A stretch of 64,000 nucleotides of DNA from Scilla litardierei. Taxonomy: Eukaryota > Streptophyta > Magnoliopsida > Asparagales > Asparagaceae. The position numbers and the translations under genes were made by a program. The stretch is from the NCBI GenBank assembly GCA_030789695.1, contig CM061142.1, positions 147,705,266 through 147,769,265 on the forward strand, written 5' to 3'. The notes below the pieces were generated by a model that was not told the DNA's origin, made no database searches, and worked only from the letters and a program-made list of their open reading frames with translations. Positions 55,218 through 64,000 of this stretch are shown piece by piece. How positions within the stretch are numbered: the stretch's first letter is position 1; each line of letters begins with the position of its first letter.

Positions 55218-55226
55218 TATATAAGG
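55218..55226 (+). promoter_or_regulatory. TATA box of X LTR3
   Basis: TATATAAGG about 95 bp after the last palindrome pair. Confidence 0.65.
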
Positions 55227-55598
55227 GTTTTGTAGCCACCATTAGAGGGGGGTTCCCATAGGTTCCCATTGTTTTCTTAGTGATTCTTTTGGAGGTTAGG
55301 CCATGCCCTAGGCCCCCTCTTGGATCTAAAAGCTTGTATTTTGGATTGAAGATCTTCATCAAGCTAAGTATTTTGTTCTTATTGTTTGAATCTTTGTTTT
55401 TCTATCTTTTTGTATGCAAGCAATGATTTTTATTGATTCTCATATCGTTATTGCTATGCTAGAGTAGATTTGTTGTTCTAGGGTTTGGGGATGAACCCTA
55501 CGGATCTAATTTCAGATTTGTGATGAATGGATTTCATTATTGCTAGAATTGCTAGGAGGTTAGGTTGTGATTGATTTATTACGGATAGCTAGGGATTT

Positions 55599-55895
55599 CC
55601 ATCGATTGGGGTTTGCAAGAGATTGGATTCTAATCGATGGGAAGGCCTAGATATTCGATTTAGGTTTAAAATTGGGTTTCTCTAGATTTGGTTTGCAAGA
55701 GATTGGACCAAAGCTAGGATTTTTAATTGTAAATCTATACACATATTCATTTGCAAGAGATTGGACGAATACGAACTATCACGACCTAGATCGTAACTCG
55801 AGTTTGCACGAGATTGGGCTCGAGGGGCGATTGAACGATGATGTCGATCCTAATGCTAGTGGCTTAGGCTAGGGTTTGCAAGAGATTGGGCCCTA
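55599..55895 (+). ncRNA. Hairpins with invariant loop, X LTR3 leader
   Basis: Loop TTGCAAGAGATTGG at 55613, 55693, 55751 and 55876, and variant TTGCACGAGATTGG at 55804. Stems: 14 bp with three wobbles (55599-55612/55627-55640), TTTGGT/ACCAAA extended by CTAG/CTAG, TATTC/GAATA, CTCGAGT/GCTCGAG. All differ from D's stems at the same positions. Confidence 0.72.
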
Positions 55896-56342
55896 ATCTA
55901 GGTTGCTATAGACCGATAATAGCGTGAGAGCGTGAGCTTGGTTCTATATTCAGTTACGACTAGTTCACCTCAACGCAAGCCTAGTAATATTGAGATTCAC
56001 TATTCACAATGATGCATGACGGTCCGTAGTGGGGATTCCCTAGCCCTAGACACTTTTATTATATTGTATTTGAATTGATATTTGACCGATTTCTATATCT
56101 CCGACACCGACATCCATCACCATTGCCATTACATCATACCATAGCCATCTCCACCAATAAGACATTCGTAGTCGAGCCAACCTAGGATAGATTGGAGCCA
56201 ACACCACCTCCTCGTGTTCGATACCTACTCGTCACTTTGCCGTGCGCTTGCGGTAAAACTAAATTCGTTCTCTGGGTGTGTATCCGGGGCCGACCAAGTT
56301 TTTGGTCGTGCTCTTGGGTTGCATTTTGGGACGATCAGCCCA

Positions 56343-57355
56343 CCATCTTTAGAGTCGCGAATGAATACACCAGAGCATACGACAACTGCCAAAGAACGGG
56401 GAACATCATGAAGAAGAACGAGATGCCCTTACAAGGCATTTTGGAGATAGAATTGTTCGACTGTTGGGGCATTGATTTCATGGGACCTTTCCTGTCAAGT
56501 GACGACAACAAGTACATTTTGGTCGCAGTTGATTATGTCTCAAGTGGGTGGAAGCCATAGCCACCCCAACAAATGTCGCAAGGGTAGTGGCCAAGTTCTT
56601 CAAGCAAACAATCTTTCCCCGTTTTGGAGTCCCAAGAACGGTTATAAGTGATGGGGGAAGCCACTTTATCGAAAATAAGTTTGATACAATGCTTAAGGCG
56701 CTTGGAGTACATCACAAGATCGGCCTTGCATATCACCCCCAAACGAGTGGCCAAGTGGAAGTATCCAATAGAGAGATCAAGAGAATCCTAGCGAAGATAG
56801 TGAGTGCATCAAGGAAGAATTGGTCTCAAAAGTTGAGTAACGCTATTTGGACATACCACACCGCTTTCAAGACTCTTATCGGGACGAGTCCTTATATGTT
56901 AGTATATGGAAAAGTATGCCACCTGCCAGTGGAATTGGAACATAGAGCATATTGGGCGATAAAGAAAATGAACTTTGACCACCAGAGCACCACCATGAGA
57001 CGATTCTTGAGAACCAACGAGCTTGACAAAATCCGGCGTCATGCCTATGAGAACGCAAGAATGTATAAGGAGAGGACCAAGGTCTATCATGACAAGAACA
57101 TCACGGTGAAGCATTACGATGTCGGTGACCAAGTGCTCCTCTCCAATTCAAAACTACGACTCTTCTCCTGGAAGCTAAAATCGAGGTGGTCCGGACCCTA
57201 CAAGATATTAAGCATACCTCCGAAGGTGCCATAGAACTTGAAGGGAAGAATGGCAAGTTCAAAGTGAACGGCCAAAGAGTAAAGCCGTATATTGCAGGAG
57301 AGCCGATTGGACAAGAGGAGACATACTTCCTTGAGGGATGCCCCACCACTCATTG
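56343..57355 (+). pseudogene. pol: E integrase, remainder after D/X
   Basis: Continues FYWP of 29770: TIF, then the C..C finger (degenerate: DNCQRTGN, first Cys lost), [26 protein letters not shown], and the C-terminal VGDQVLLSNSKLRLF. Frameshifts near 56540 (one base missing in SxKWVEA) and 57225. It ends at TGA 57353. Confidence 0.88.
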
Positions 57356-58533
57356 AAAATTTTGAGGGAGTCGAGCTTATGACTTAAAACAAGCGCTTAT
57401 CAGGAGGCAACCCGATCTTCTATCTCTTTGCTTTTTCTTTACTTTTTGCTTTGCTTTTCTTATTCAAAACCAAATAAATACGTATTTGCTTATATAAAAA
57501 TACAAAACATAAAAAGCTGACGAGTTCTTCCTTTTTCTGGTTGAACGATGATGAGAGCGCACTACACGATGAATTAAAGGCAAAGAAACCAATGGGAGAG
57601 TGCCATAGAGAATCACAAGCTTAGGGGAGAAAAGCTATAGGCGACTCGACCGAGTAGACCTTACTCATTCGAATAACAGTCAGCTGGAGAAATGGCCTAA
57701 AACAGCGTTATGCAAGTCTTAAACAACTCGACCGAGTAGCCCCTACTTGACCGAGCTACAGGGAATTGGAGAAAACATGCAAAAACATCTTCTAGAAATT
57801 TATTGCGATTCGACCGAGTATCACCCTACTCGGTCGAGCTACAGTACGAGCTGCAGGAAGTTGGAGATGAAGGTAAAAAGTGGCTCTGGAAATTAATTGC
57901 GACTCGACCGAGTATCTACCCTACTTGGTCGAACTACAGAGAGTGAATTTTGAGCTTAATTTCTAAATTCTAATTTTTTATCTTTTATGACTCGACTGAG
58001 CAGCTATATCTTCTCGGCCCGAGCTGTAACTTAACAGTGGGGCCCATGACTTAAACCGAGTTAGCTCGGTTTAAATAACTAACTCGATTTTATTCTCCCA
58101 TAATTCCATTCCAAATATCCCCTAAATTCAAACCAAGCAGCCCCAGCCCTAATCAACCCCCTACTCGACTCCTCCTCCACCGCCGTTGACGCCGTCTCTG
58201 CCACCTGTGCCGCCTACCGCGCCACCAAATCGGTCTGCCCCGTCGCCCTCTCTCTCCTCATCTCTCTTTCTCTCTCTATCTCTATCTCCCTCTCTCTATC
58301 TGCCCTAAATCACCCCCAGCTCTGGCGAACACTGGAGCAGCATCGCTGGTGCCACCCAGCACAGGCGGCGCCACCACCACCTATCACCCCTATACCCCCT
58401 TTATCTTCTCAGTCATTCTCTATTTCTCCCTCTCTCTTATTTACCCTCCCTCTCTCAGTCCTGGGGTTGTCGAAACTCGCCCTGACACCTAGTCAAAGCA
58501 ACTACGCTACACGCACCGCTCGAGCACTGCATG
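57356..58533 (+). other. E post-pol region
   Basis: The conserved motif GTCGAGCTTATGAC..GGAGGCAACCCGAT (57366-57412) is followed by a T/A-rich spacer and CTCGACCGAG repeats (57640-58020). A TTTAAATA near 58069 precedes a CT-rich leader comparable to that before D's env-position ORF. No ORF survives; C is inserted at 58534. Confidence 0.7.
57640..58020. repeat. Inverted repeats CTCGACCGAGTA / TACTCGGTCGAG inside E
   Basis: Five units at roughly 60-100 bp spacing. The clearest is CGACCGAGTA-TCACCC-TACTCGGTCG (57810-57835), a 10-bp perfect hairpin with a 6-nt loop. Same motif as in E's LTR. Confidence 0.85.
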
Positions 58534-58802
58534 TGTAACGACTGCTTTTCATGTATCTGGATTTATTATAATATAATATATGTTTTGGTGGATTTTCTCC
58601 TCATGTGTGGTTTTCGTCTCCGTAGCTTTCATTTTCGATCGATTCGTCGTATTTTCTCGTTTCTTCCTTAGGATTGTCGATTTCGAAGTATGTCATTCGT
58701 GACGGACTTCATAACGGTCGTATCTTACTATTAGATCAAGCCTAGGAGTCTTAGGAATCGATCCCGGGGCCCCGTGCTCCGTATCGGAACTTTTGGTGCT
58801 CA

Positions 58803-59218
58803 TTAGCCGGTATAAGAGGGTCACCGACCGACTAGATGACGATCCAGTCGGTCGGCAATCCTTCTTGGACCGACTAGTTGGCTTTCTAAATTTCTCAGGA
58901 GTTACTGTTTATCGTTAGTCGGTCTAAGAACGTTGGTTGACCGACTAGGTTGCAAACTAGTCGGTCGGCAATGCTTCTTTAACCGACTAACACATCATCT
59001 AAATTTTAGTATCAGTACTGTTCACTCTTAGTCGGTCTAAGAACATTCATCGACCGACTAGATGCTAAACTAGTCGGTCAGTATTTGTTCATGGACCGAC
59101 TAAATCTAAATCCTATTTTCGTTCAGAAGTTACTGTTTACACTTAGTCGGTCTGCGTTGGTCGACCGACCGACTAGTTGCCAAACTAGTCGATCAGTGGT
59201 TGCTCTTTGACCGACTAA
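58803..59218. repeat. Inverted-repeat array in C LTR
   Basis: Four units of the A type, three of them nearly perfect (GTTAGTCGGTC..GACCGACTAG-GTTGCAAA-CTAGTCGGTC..ACCGACTAA). Loops and spacers differ from A while the stems are kept. Confidence 0.9.
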
Positions 59219-59261
59219 TCTGTGTTAAAACCCTAATTTCTGGGCAGCCGCCAGCCCAACC

Positions 59262-59269
59262 TATTTATA
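59262..59269 (+). promoter_or_regulatory. TATA box of C LTR
   Basis: TATTTATA about 45 bp after the array. Confidence 0.68.
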
Positions 59270-59697
59270 CCCCTCCCAAATGTTTTCTTCTTCCTCCACT
59301 CGACCCAAAACCCTAAAATCTCCCCCATTGAGCCCTCATCTTCCTCCAAGCCCTATTCCTTCATCCCAAGCCCTAAATCCATCATCCAAACCATCCATCC
59401 ACTCTATCTATCTCTCATTTTCCCCAAAATCTCACCAAATCCCCAAAATCCCCAAAAACCCTAATTCTCCAAACTTCTCCATTTGTTTCCAGATCTGGTC
59501 CTAGGGTTCTCCGGAGTGTTTCTTCCGCTTCCTCTCGGTAAGAAATCGATCTCTTGATGTTTTCATAACCTATTTGTATTTTTATGAAACCCTAATGAAA
59601 TTTCATGTTGTTTGATGATTGTTTCCCCATAACAGCGATTTCCCCCGTAGATTAGCATCCGCGAGACGAACCTTCGTGATCGTCATCCCCGGTGCTA

Positions 59698-59836
59698 GGC
59701 AAGTGAAACTTGCCACTTAGGGTTTAGGCCATGTTTTAGGCCATTTGCTTGTTGTAGGCGTAAAAGAGGCTAGGCGACGAAATGATACTCGCCTAGGCAC
59801 AAATTGGGGAACTAGCTTGACAACGAAGCTAGTTCC
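59698..59836 (+). ncRNA. Structured leader domain (three hairpins), C copy
   Basis: H1 identical to A and B; H2 CTAGGCG/CGCCTAG (59770-59796); H3 GGAACTAGCTT/AAGCTAGTTCC around GACAACG (59808-59836), an 11-bp perfect stem. Confidence 0.72.
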
Positions 59837-61124
59837 GACATCTAGCATGTTGCACAATTACCATGTCATGTTTACCTTCCATTAACGGTACGCGAATTAA
59901 TTGTCATGTCATTGCATTCTTTAAGTGCTTCGGTGATTGCGTAGCTTCGCTACGAATGCTTGTGTTCCTGGCTCGTGTTCCAGAAGCGGGACATGTGTTG
60001 GTTGATAGCCAATGCCCGAATTGCTTGTTTCCGGCTAGGTGCACCCCTACGCCAAATGTTTAGAATGAGAGCTCATGTGCGGGGCAACCCCGGCTCACTT
60101 GCTGAGCTCATGTGCGGGGACCCTGGCTCCATTACGTGTGGGTATTGGGGGTAAGAGTTAAGCGGCCAATCAACTGGGAGTTTGCCTGATCAGCAACTGC
60201 AGTGGTAAGGCGTAAACTCTGGGTTTGGGGTAGTGTTAAGCGGCCAATCAGCGTGAATGTGAAACCATTCAGCTGTAAGGCGTAAACATCTACAAACAAC
60301 GTGAATAGTGAATTGATTGAGATTGATAGTAGCTTGGCTACGCTTGTCTTGTCCCGATGATTGTTCTCTTGTACAAATTGTCTTGCCATGTCTTATTTGT
60401 GCACTCATGTTATAACTGCCATGTCATGCATACTAAAACTGCTAGGTTGCTAGTCGCCTTACTTTCAGTTTCCTTGCCCAAGTCTTGTAGACTTGCTGAC
60501 ATGTGCCCCTTTACTCTTTTGGGTGACACGTGTTAGATCCTGAGCCTGAGTACCTTGTTGAGGACGAGGTGTTTGCTGACGCCGAGCCCGAGCTTGTGTT
60601 TGACGGGGAGTACTGGACACTGGGGACCAGTCCTAGTGTCTTCGTTGTGTTTTCCTTTTGTTTAGACTGCTGTTTTGTTGTCGGTGCGTAGCACCTATAC
60701 TTTGTTATGTCGTTGCTTTTGTTGGCCTTGTTCTGGGCCTTTAGACTCTTTCTTTTAGCCTGGTGGCTTTTCTGGATGTTGGACTTATTTTCATGTTGGA
60801 CAATTTATGAGATGTGAGATTTTATTTCAGTCTCTTTTTGTGTTATTATTGTTGTTCCGTTGTGGTTACAGGGACCTGCTTATGTTTTATTGACGCTTAT
60901 CGGGTTTAGGGCTTCACATGTCCACTCTCGTGCGGACCTTTTCACGTCTCGCCTCCATTTTAGGGAAGCGGGTCGTGACAGGTTTTGTTGGTGGCCCATG
61001 CAGGTCCTTCTGTAACTGCGATGTTTGGAATGACGATAATAATATTAGAATGTCCAATAAACTAAGTTCGACGTCTGATGTCATAAGCTATGAGTCTAAT
61101 CTGATTCGTTTTCTGTGTCATTAG

Positions 61125-62256
61125 ATGGCAGGAAGGCGTTTCACCCGTGGTGGGGGCAGTGGTGCGCTCCCTCATGATGAGGAGCCTGAGCGGGAACCCA
61201 CCAACGGTGAGATGATGCGGATGATGCTCCAGATGATGCAAGTGCAGCAGGGCGTGCTTCTGCAAGTCCAGAATGCTCCACTTGCTCGAGCTGCCCGGGC
61301 TCTTCTGGATGCCCCTCGCTCTTAGCCGGGAGCGAAGCAATTTCGGGAGCTGGGTCCCGCATATTTTGATGGGTCTGAGGGTCCTCTGGCTGCCGATGAG
61401 TGGATTCGGAACATCGAGGACAATCTGAAGTTGGCCAAGATCACCCCGGCTGGATGGGTTGATTTGGTGAAGAGGCAACTCAAGGATAATGCTCGGAATT
61501 GGTGGGATGCGGAAGAGAAGATGCTGGTGGAGCCGATAGCTTGGACTACCTTTAAGTCCAGGTTTGATGAGGAATTCTTTCCGAAGGCTACTAGGGAAGA
61601 GATGCTGCACCGTTTTATCGATTTGAAGCAAGGGAGCTCGTCGGTGGACCTATATCACCAAGAGTTCATGATGCTGAGTCGGTTTGCACCAAAGATGGAG
61701 CAGGACACTGAGGAGAGAGCTCAGAGGTTCCTGCAGGGACTCGCTTCGGAGCTCTAGAGTTTTGTGACCTCTTCTGACCGGGAGTCTTATCAGAAGGTTC
61801 TAGTAGCAGCCAAGAGGCAGGAGCTGCTCGTGAACCAGAGGAGGGGGTCTATTGTTGATGCTGGGAAGAGGCCTGTGGAACAGGCGAGAGCTGTGGTTAG
61901 ACCTGGATTCAGGCCTAACCAGCCTGCTCAGTTTAAGAGGCTAGGAGGGCCTATTCTGAAGACTTGCCATTTCTGCGGCAAGCCTGGCCATATCAAGGAT
62001 CAGTGTCGAAAGTTTTTGGGCCAGTGTCTGGTTTGTGGTGATGCTTCCCATGTCGCGAAGGATTGTTGGCATGCGAATCAGCTGCAGAGGGCACCTGTTG
62101 CAGCACAGCCGTTGCAGCAGCGAGCGTCTGTTCCTGCTGGACGTGGAGCAGCTCTTGTTCCACAGGGACAGACTTTTCGGCAGGCTGTTCCACCGAGGAG
62201 GCAGGCTTTTCTGATGACCGTTGTGGAGAGCGAGGCTGTGGATGAGGTTATCGCAG
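61125..62256 (+). pseudogene. gag: C gag with two stops
   Basis: MAGRRFTRGGGSG start, Retrotrans_gag core (RQLKDNARNWWDAEEK, FKSRFDEEFFPK), knuckles CHFCGKPGHIKDQC and CLVCGDASHVAKDC. Stops: TAG at 61323 (A has GAG) and TAG at 61755 (B has CAG, a C-to-T change). Reading past the intron donor at 62257 gives the tail NPQSSCYFPSWV and a TGA, as in B. Confidence 0.93.
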
Positions 62257-62370
62257 GTAATCCTCAATCTAGCTGTTACTTTCCTAGCTGGGTTTGATTG
62301 TTAGATTGTGTTGTTTGCTTGAACATGATTGTTTGCTAGACTAGGGTTTGATTGTTAAATTGATTGTTAG
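62257..62370 (+). other. Intron between gag and protease of C
   Basis: 114 bp, GCAG/GTAATCCT to TTGTTAG/GTGTGG; same place and phase as B's. Confidence 0.75.
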
Positions 62371-64000
62371 GTGTGGTTTTGGTGTGCACATTTCCTGCAC
62401 GAGTCCTCTTTGACTCTGGTGCATCAATGTGCATTATTTCTCGGAGCTTCGTGGAGAGGCATTCCTTGTTGACGTCCCCTCTTCCCAAGAGTTGGAATAT
62501 TGTTACAGGGAATGGCGTGGTTGCAATTCTTGCTCGTTGGTGGTCTGTGGACATGAGATTTTCGCTGATTTCATTGTCCACGACATCATCAACTATGATG
62601 CAGTTCTTGGGATGGACTGGCTTGCAAGCTTCTATGCTACGATCGACTGTCGGAGAAAGAAGGTGGTGTTCGAGATTCCCAGACATCCAGTATTCGAGTT
62701 CAGTCGTGGTAGCAGTTCGCTTGGTCCTGTCAGATTTCAGGCCAGGCCGGTGGAGGCTGTGGCTATGCAGATGGAGTTGGAGTGGCCAGCTGTGGTGCGA
62801 GATTTTGGCGACGTCTTCCCCGAGGAAATGTCGGGTTTGCCGCCTGATCGGGCTTTGGAATTTTCTATTGATCTTGTTCCAGGTGCGCAGCCGATTTCGA
62901 AGGCGCCGTATCGTATGGCACCCGCAGAATTGGAGGAGTTGTGGAAGCAGCTGGATGAGCTCTTGTAGAAGGGTTATATTAATCCTAGTGTGTCTCCGTG
63001 GGGAGCACCAGTGCTGCTGGTGAAGAAGAAGGATGGTTCGCGTCACATGTGCGTGGACTATCGGGAGTTGAATGCGGTGACCATTAAGAATAAATACCCG
63101 TTGCCTCGCATCGATGATATTTTTGATCAGCTTGGAGGTTCGAGGGTGTTTTCAAAATTGGATTTGAGGAGTGGTTACCATCAGTTGAAGGTGAAGAAGG
63201 ATGATGTTCCGAACACAGCGTTCAGGACGAAGTATGGACACTATGAGTTTGTGGTTATGCCTTTCGGCGTAACTAACGCGCCCGCAGTTTTCATGAATCT
63301 GATGAACCTAATTTTCTACGACTTTTTGGATAAGTTTGTCGTTATCTTTATTGACGAAATTCTGATCTATTCGAAGTCGGAGGAAGAGCATGCCTCGCAC
63401 TTAAGGACGGTGTTGGAGATTTTGAGGAAGCATCGGTTGTATGCTAAGTTTTCGAAGTGCGAGTTTTGGCTGGATAGAGTTGCTTTTCTCGGGCATGTGG
63501 TGACTGGAGATGGTATTTCAATGGATCCCGAGAAGATTAGGGCCATCAGGGAGTGGCCTGTTCCGTCGTCTGCGTCTGAGATTCGGAGTTTCCTTGGACT
63601 TGCTGGTTACTATCGGCGATTCATTAAGGACTTTTCTCGTATTACTGAGCCGATGACCAGGTTGACGCGGAAGGAAGTTGCTTTTGTTTGGTCGGGTGAT
63701 TGTGAGAATGCTTTTGGTATTCTGAAGGAGAGGTTGACGACTGCCCCTATTCTGGTTGTGCCTGATCACAGCGGTGGATTTGAGATCTTTTGCGATGCTT
63801 CTGGCAAGGGTCTCGGTTGTGTGTTGCATCAGCATGGGCATGTCATGGCGTATGCATCTCGTCAGCTTAAGGTTCATGAGAATAATTACCTGACGCATGA
63901 TTTGGAGTTGGTTGCCGTTGTGTTTGCTCTTAAGATTTGGAGGCACTTCCTGCTGAGTGAGAAAGTGAAGATTTTCACCGATCACAAAAGCTTGAAGTAT
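62371..64000 (+). pseudogene. pol: C pol (protease, RT, RNase H start), broken, runs off the window
   Basis: Protease VLFDSGAS, then a 16-bp deletion near 62520 (between two GTGGT copies) shifts the frame. TAG at 62966 follows (CAG in A and B). From 62969 the frame is open to 64000: RT ([24 protein letters not shown]) with the catalytic motif changed to FIDEILIYS, then RNase H ([20 protein letters not shown]). Confidence 0.93.

Larger units (their letters stand above)
29771..56337 (+). mobile_element. Composite Athila-like insertion D/X with three LTRs
   Basis: Flanked by GCCCA at 29766-29770 and 56338-56342; removing the insertion and one GCCCA restores the E integrase frame (FYWP then T at 56343). 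Structure: LTR1 (29771-31566, D type), D interior, LTR2 (51762-53533, D type), a few bases of D's PBS side, 3' interior tail of a relative (X), LTR3 (54189-56337, X type). The outermost LTRs belong to different subfamilies, which a normal integration cannot give. Chromovirus B sits inside D. Confidence 0.85.
54189..56337 (+). repeat. X 3' LTR (LTR3)
   Basis: 2149 bp, TGATCGGTCC to GGGACGATCA. Related to D LTRs at the ends and in the hairpin region but clearly a different subfamily. Palindromes CACTCGGCCGAGT at 54494-54880 and 55089-55125, TATA at 55218. Followed by GCCCA. Confidence 0.9.
22533..58533 (+). mobile_element. Element E: Athila-lineage element, interrupted and partly duplicated
   Basis: Visible parts are 22533-29770 and 56343-58533; the rest of the span is the D/X insertion. 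Order: 5' LTR, PBS-like TTGACACCGTTGTCGGGGA, acidic 213-aa ORF, RT, [2.4-kb tandem copy of LTR end to RT], RNase H, integrase (split by D/X, TSD GCCCA), integrase end, conserved post-pol motif, CTCGACCGAG repeats, leader of a lost third ORF. The 3' part is broken by chromovirus C and lies outside the window. Left flank ATGTG at 22528-22532. Confidence 0.85.
58534..60980 (+). repeat. C 5' LTR
   Basis: 2447 bp, TGTAACGACTGC to GGGTCGTGACA. Array 58803-59218, TATTTATA 59262-59269, candidate leader intron 59538-59635, hairpins 59698-59836. The 35-codon ORF has lost its ATG (GTG at about 60530) and its end. Confidence 0.93.
58534..64000 (+). mobile_element. Element C: chromovirus of the A family, 3' end outside the window
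   Basis: 5' LTR 58534-60980, leader, gag, intron, then pol open to RNase H at the window end. Closest to A (same TAGTCGGTC array, same gag start) but retains the gag that A lost. Several stops make it inactive. Confidence 0.95.

Overview
This window looks like intergenic heterochromatin of a seed plant with a large genome. I see no host gene, tRNA, rRNA or CRISPR array. Nearly every base belongs to LTR retrotransposons inserted into one another, and several junctions are proven by target-site duplications (TSDs). Plant origin follows from the families present: Tekay/Del-like chromoviruses (C-terminal chromodomain), Athila-lineage elements (PBS of the TGGCGCCGTTGCCGGGGA type, env-position ORF), a Tat/Grande-like element with a spliced antisense gene, and SIRE/Maximus-like Copia.

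Layout. The oldest layer is a decayed Copia reverse transcriptase (21927-22532). It was hit on the left by element F (minus strand, LTR copies at 194-2092 and about 2756-21926) and on the right by Athila-like element E (from 22533). F's second LTR received Tat-like element G (3481-21118, TSD ATTAG). G's gag received chromovirus A (4965-13651, TSD GACGC), and G's tandem repeats received a solo LTR (15208-16927, TSD ATAGC). F's first LTR holds a fold-back MITE (1480-1850) and the edge of another A-type element (1-193). E's integrase was split at 29770 by a composite Athila-like insertion D/X (29771-56337, TSD GCCCA). D's first ORF was in turn split by the nearly intact chromovirus B (31821-42666, LTRs of 3008 bp each). 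Chromovirus C (58534 to beyond the window) sits in E's 3' region.

How the parts work. B is the only element that looks capable of autonomous activity: gag with two zinc knuckles, then protease, RT, RNase H, integrase and chromodomain, open if two small introns are spliced. Retention of the first intron ends translation after Gag, so splicing could set the Gag to Gag-Pol ratio. G has gag but no pol and carries a three-exon antisense gene with its own TATA box. D and E replace gag-protease with a short acidic N-terminal region, and D has an env-position ORF behind what looks like an internal promoter.

Most unusual signals: (1) arrays of family-specific inverted repeats directly upstream of TATA boxes in Gypsy and Copia LTRs, repeated inside D and E upstream of the env-position ORF region; (2) in Athila LTR leaders, hairpins with an invariant 14-nt loop and different but complementary stems; (3) in chromovirus leaders, covarying hairpins plus a conserved 35-codon acidic ORF inside the LTR; (4) a three-LTR composite insertion with unlike outer LTRs but a perfect TSD. 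All were read by eye; no alignment, folding or database search was run.
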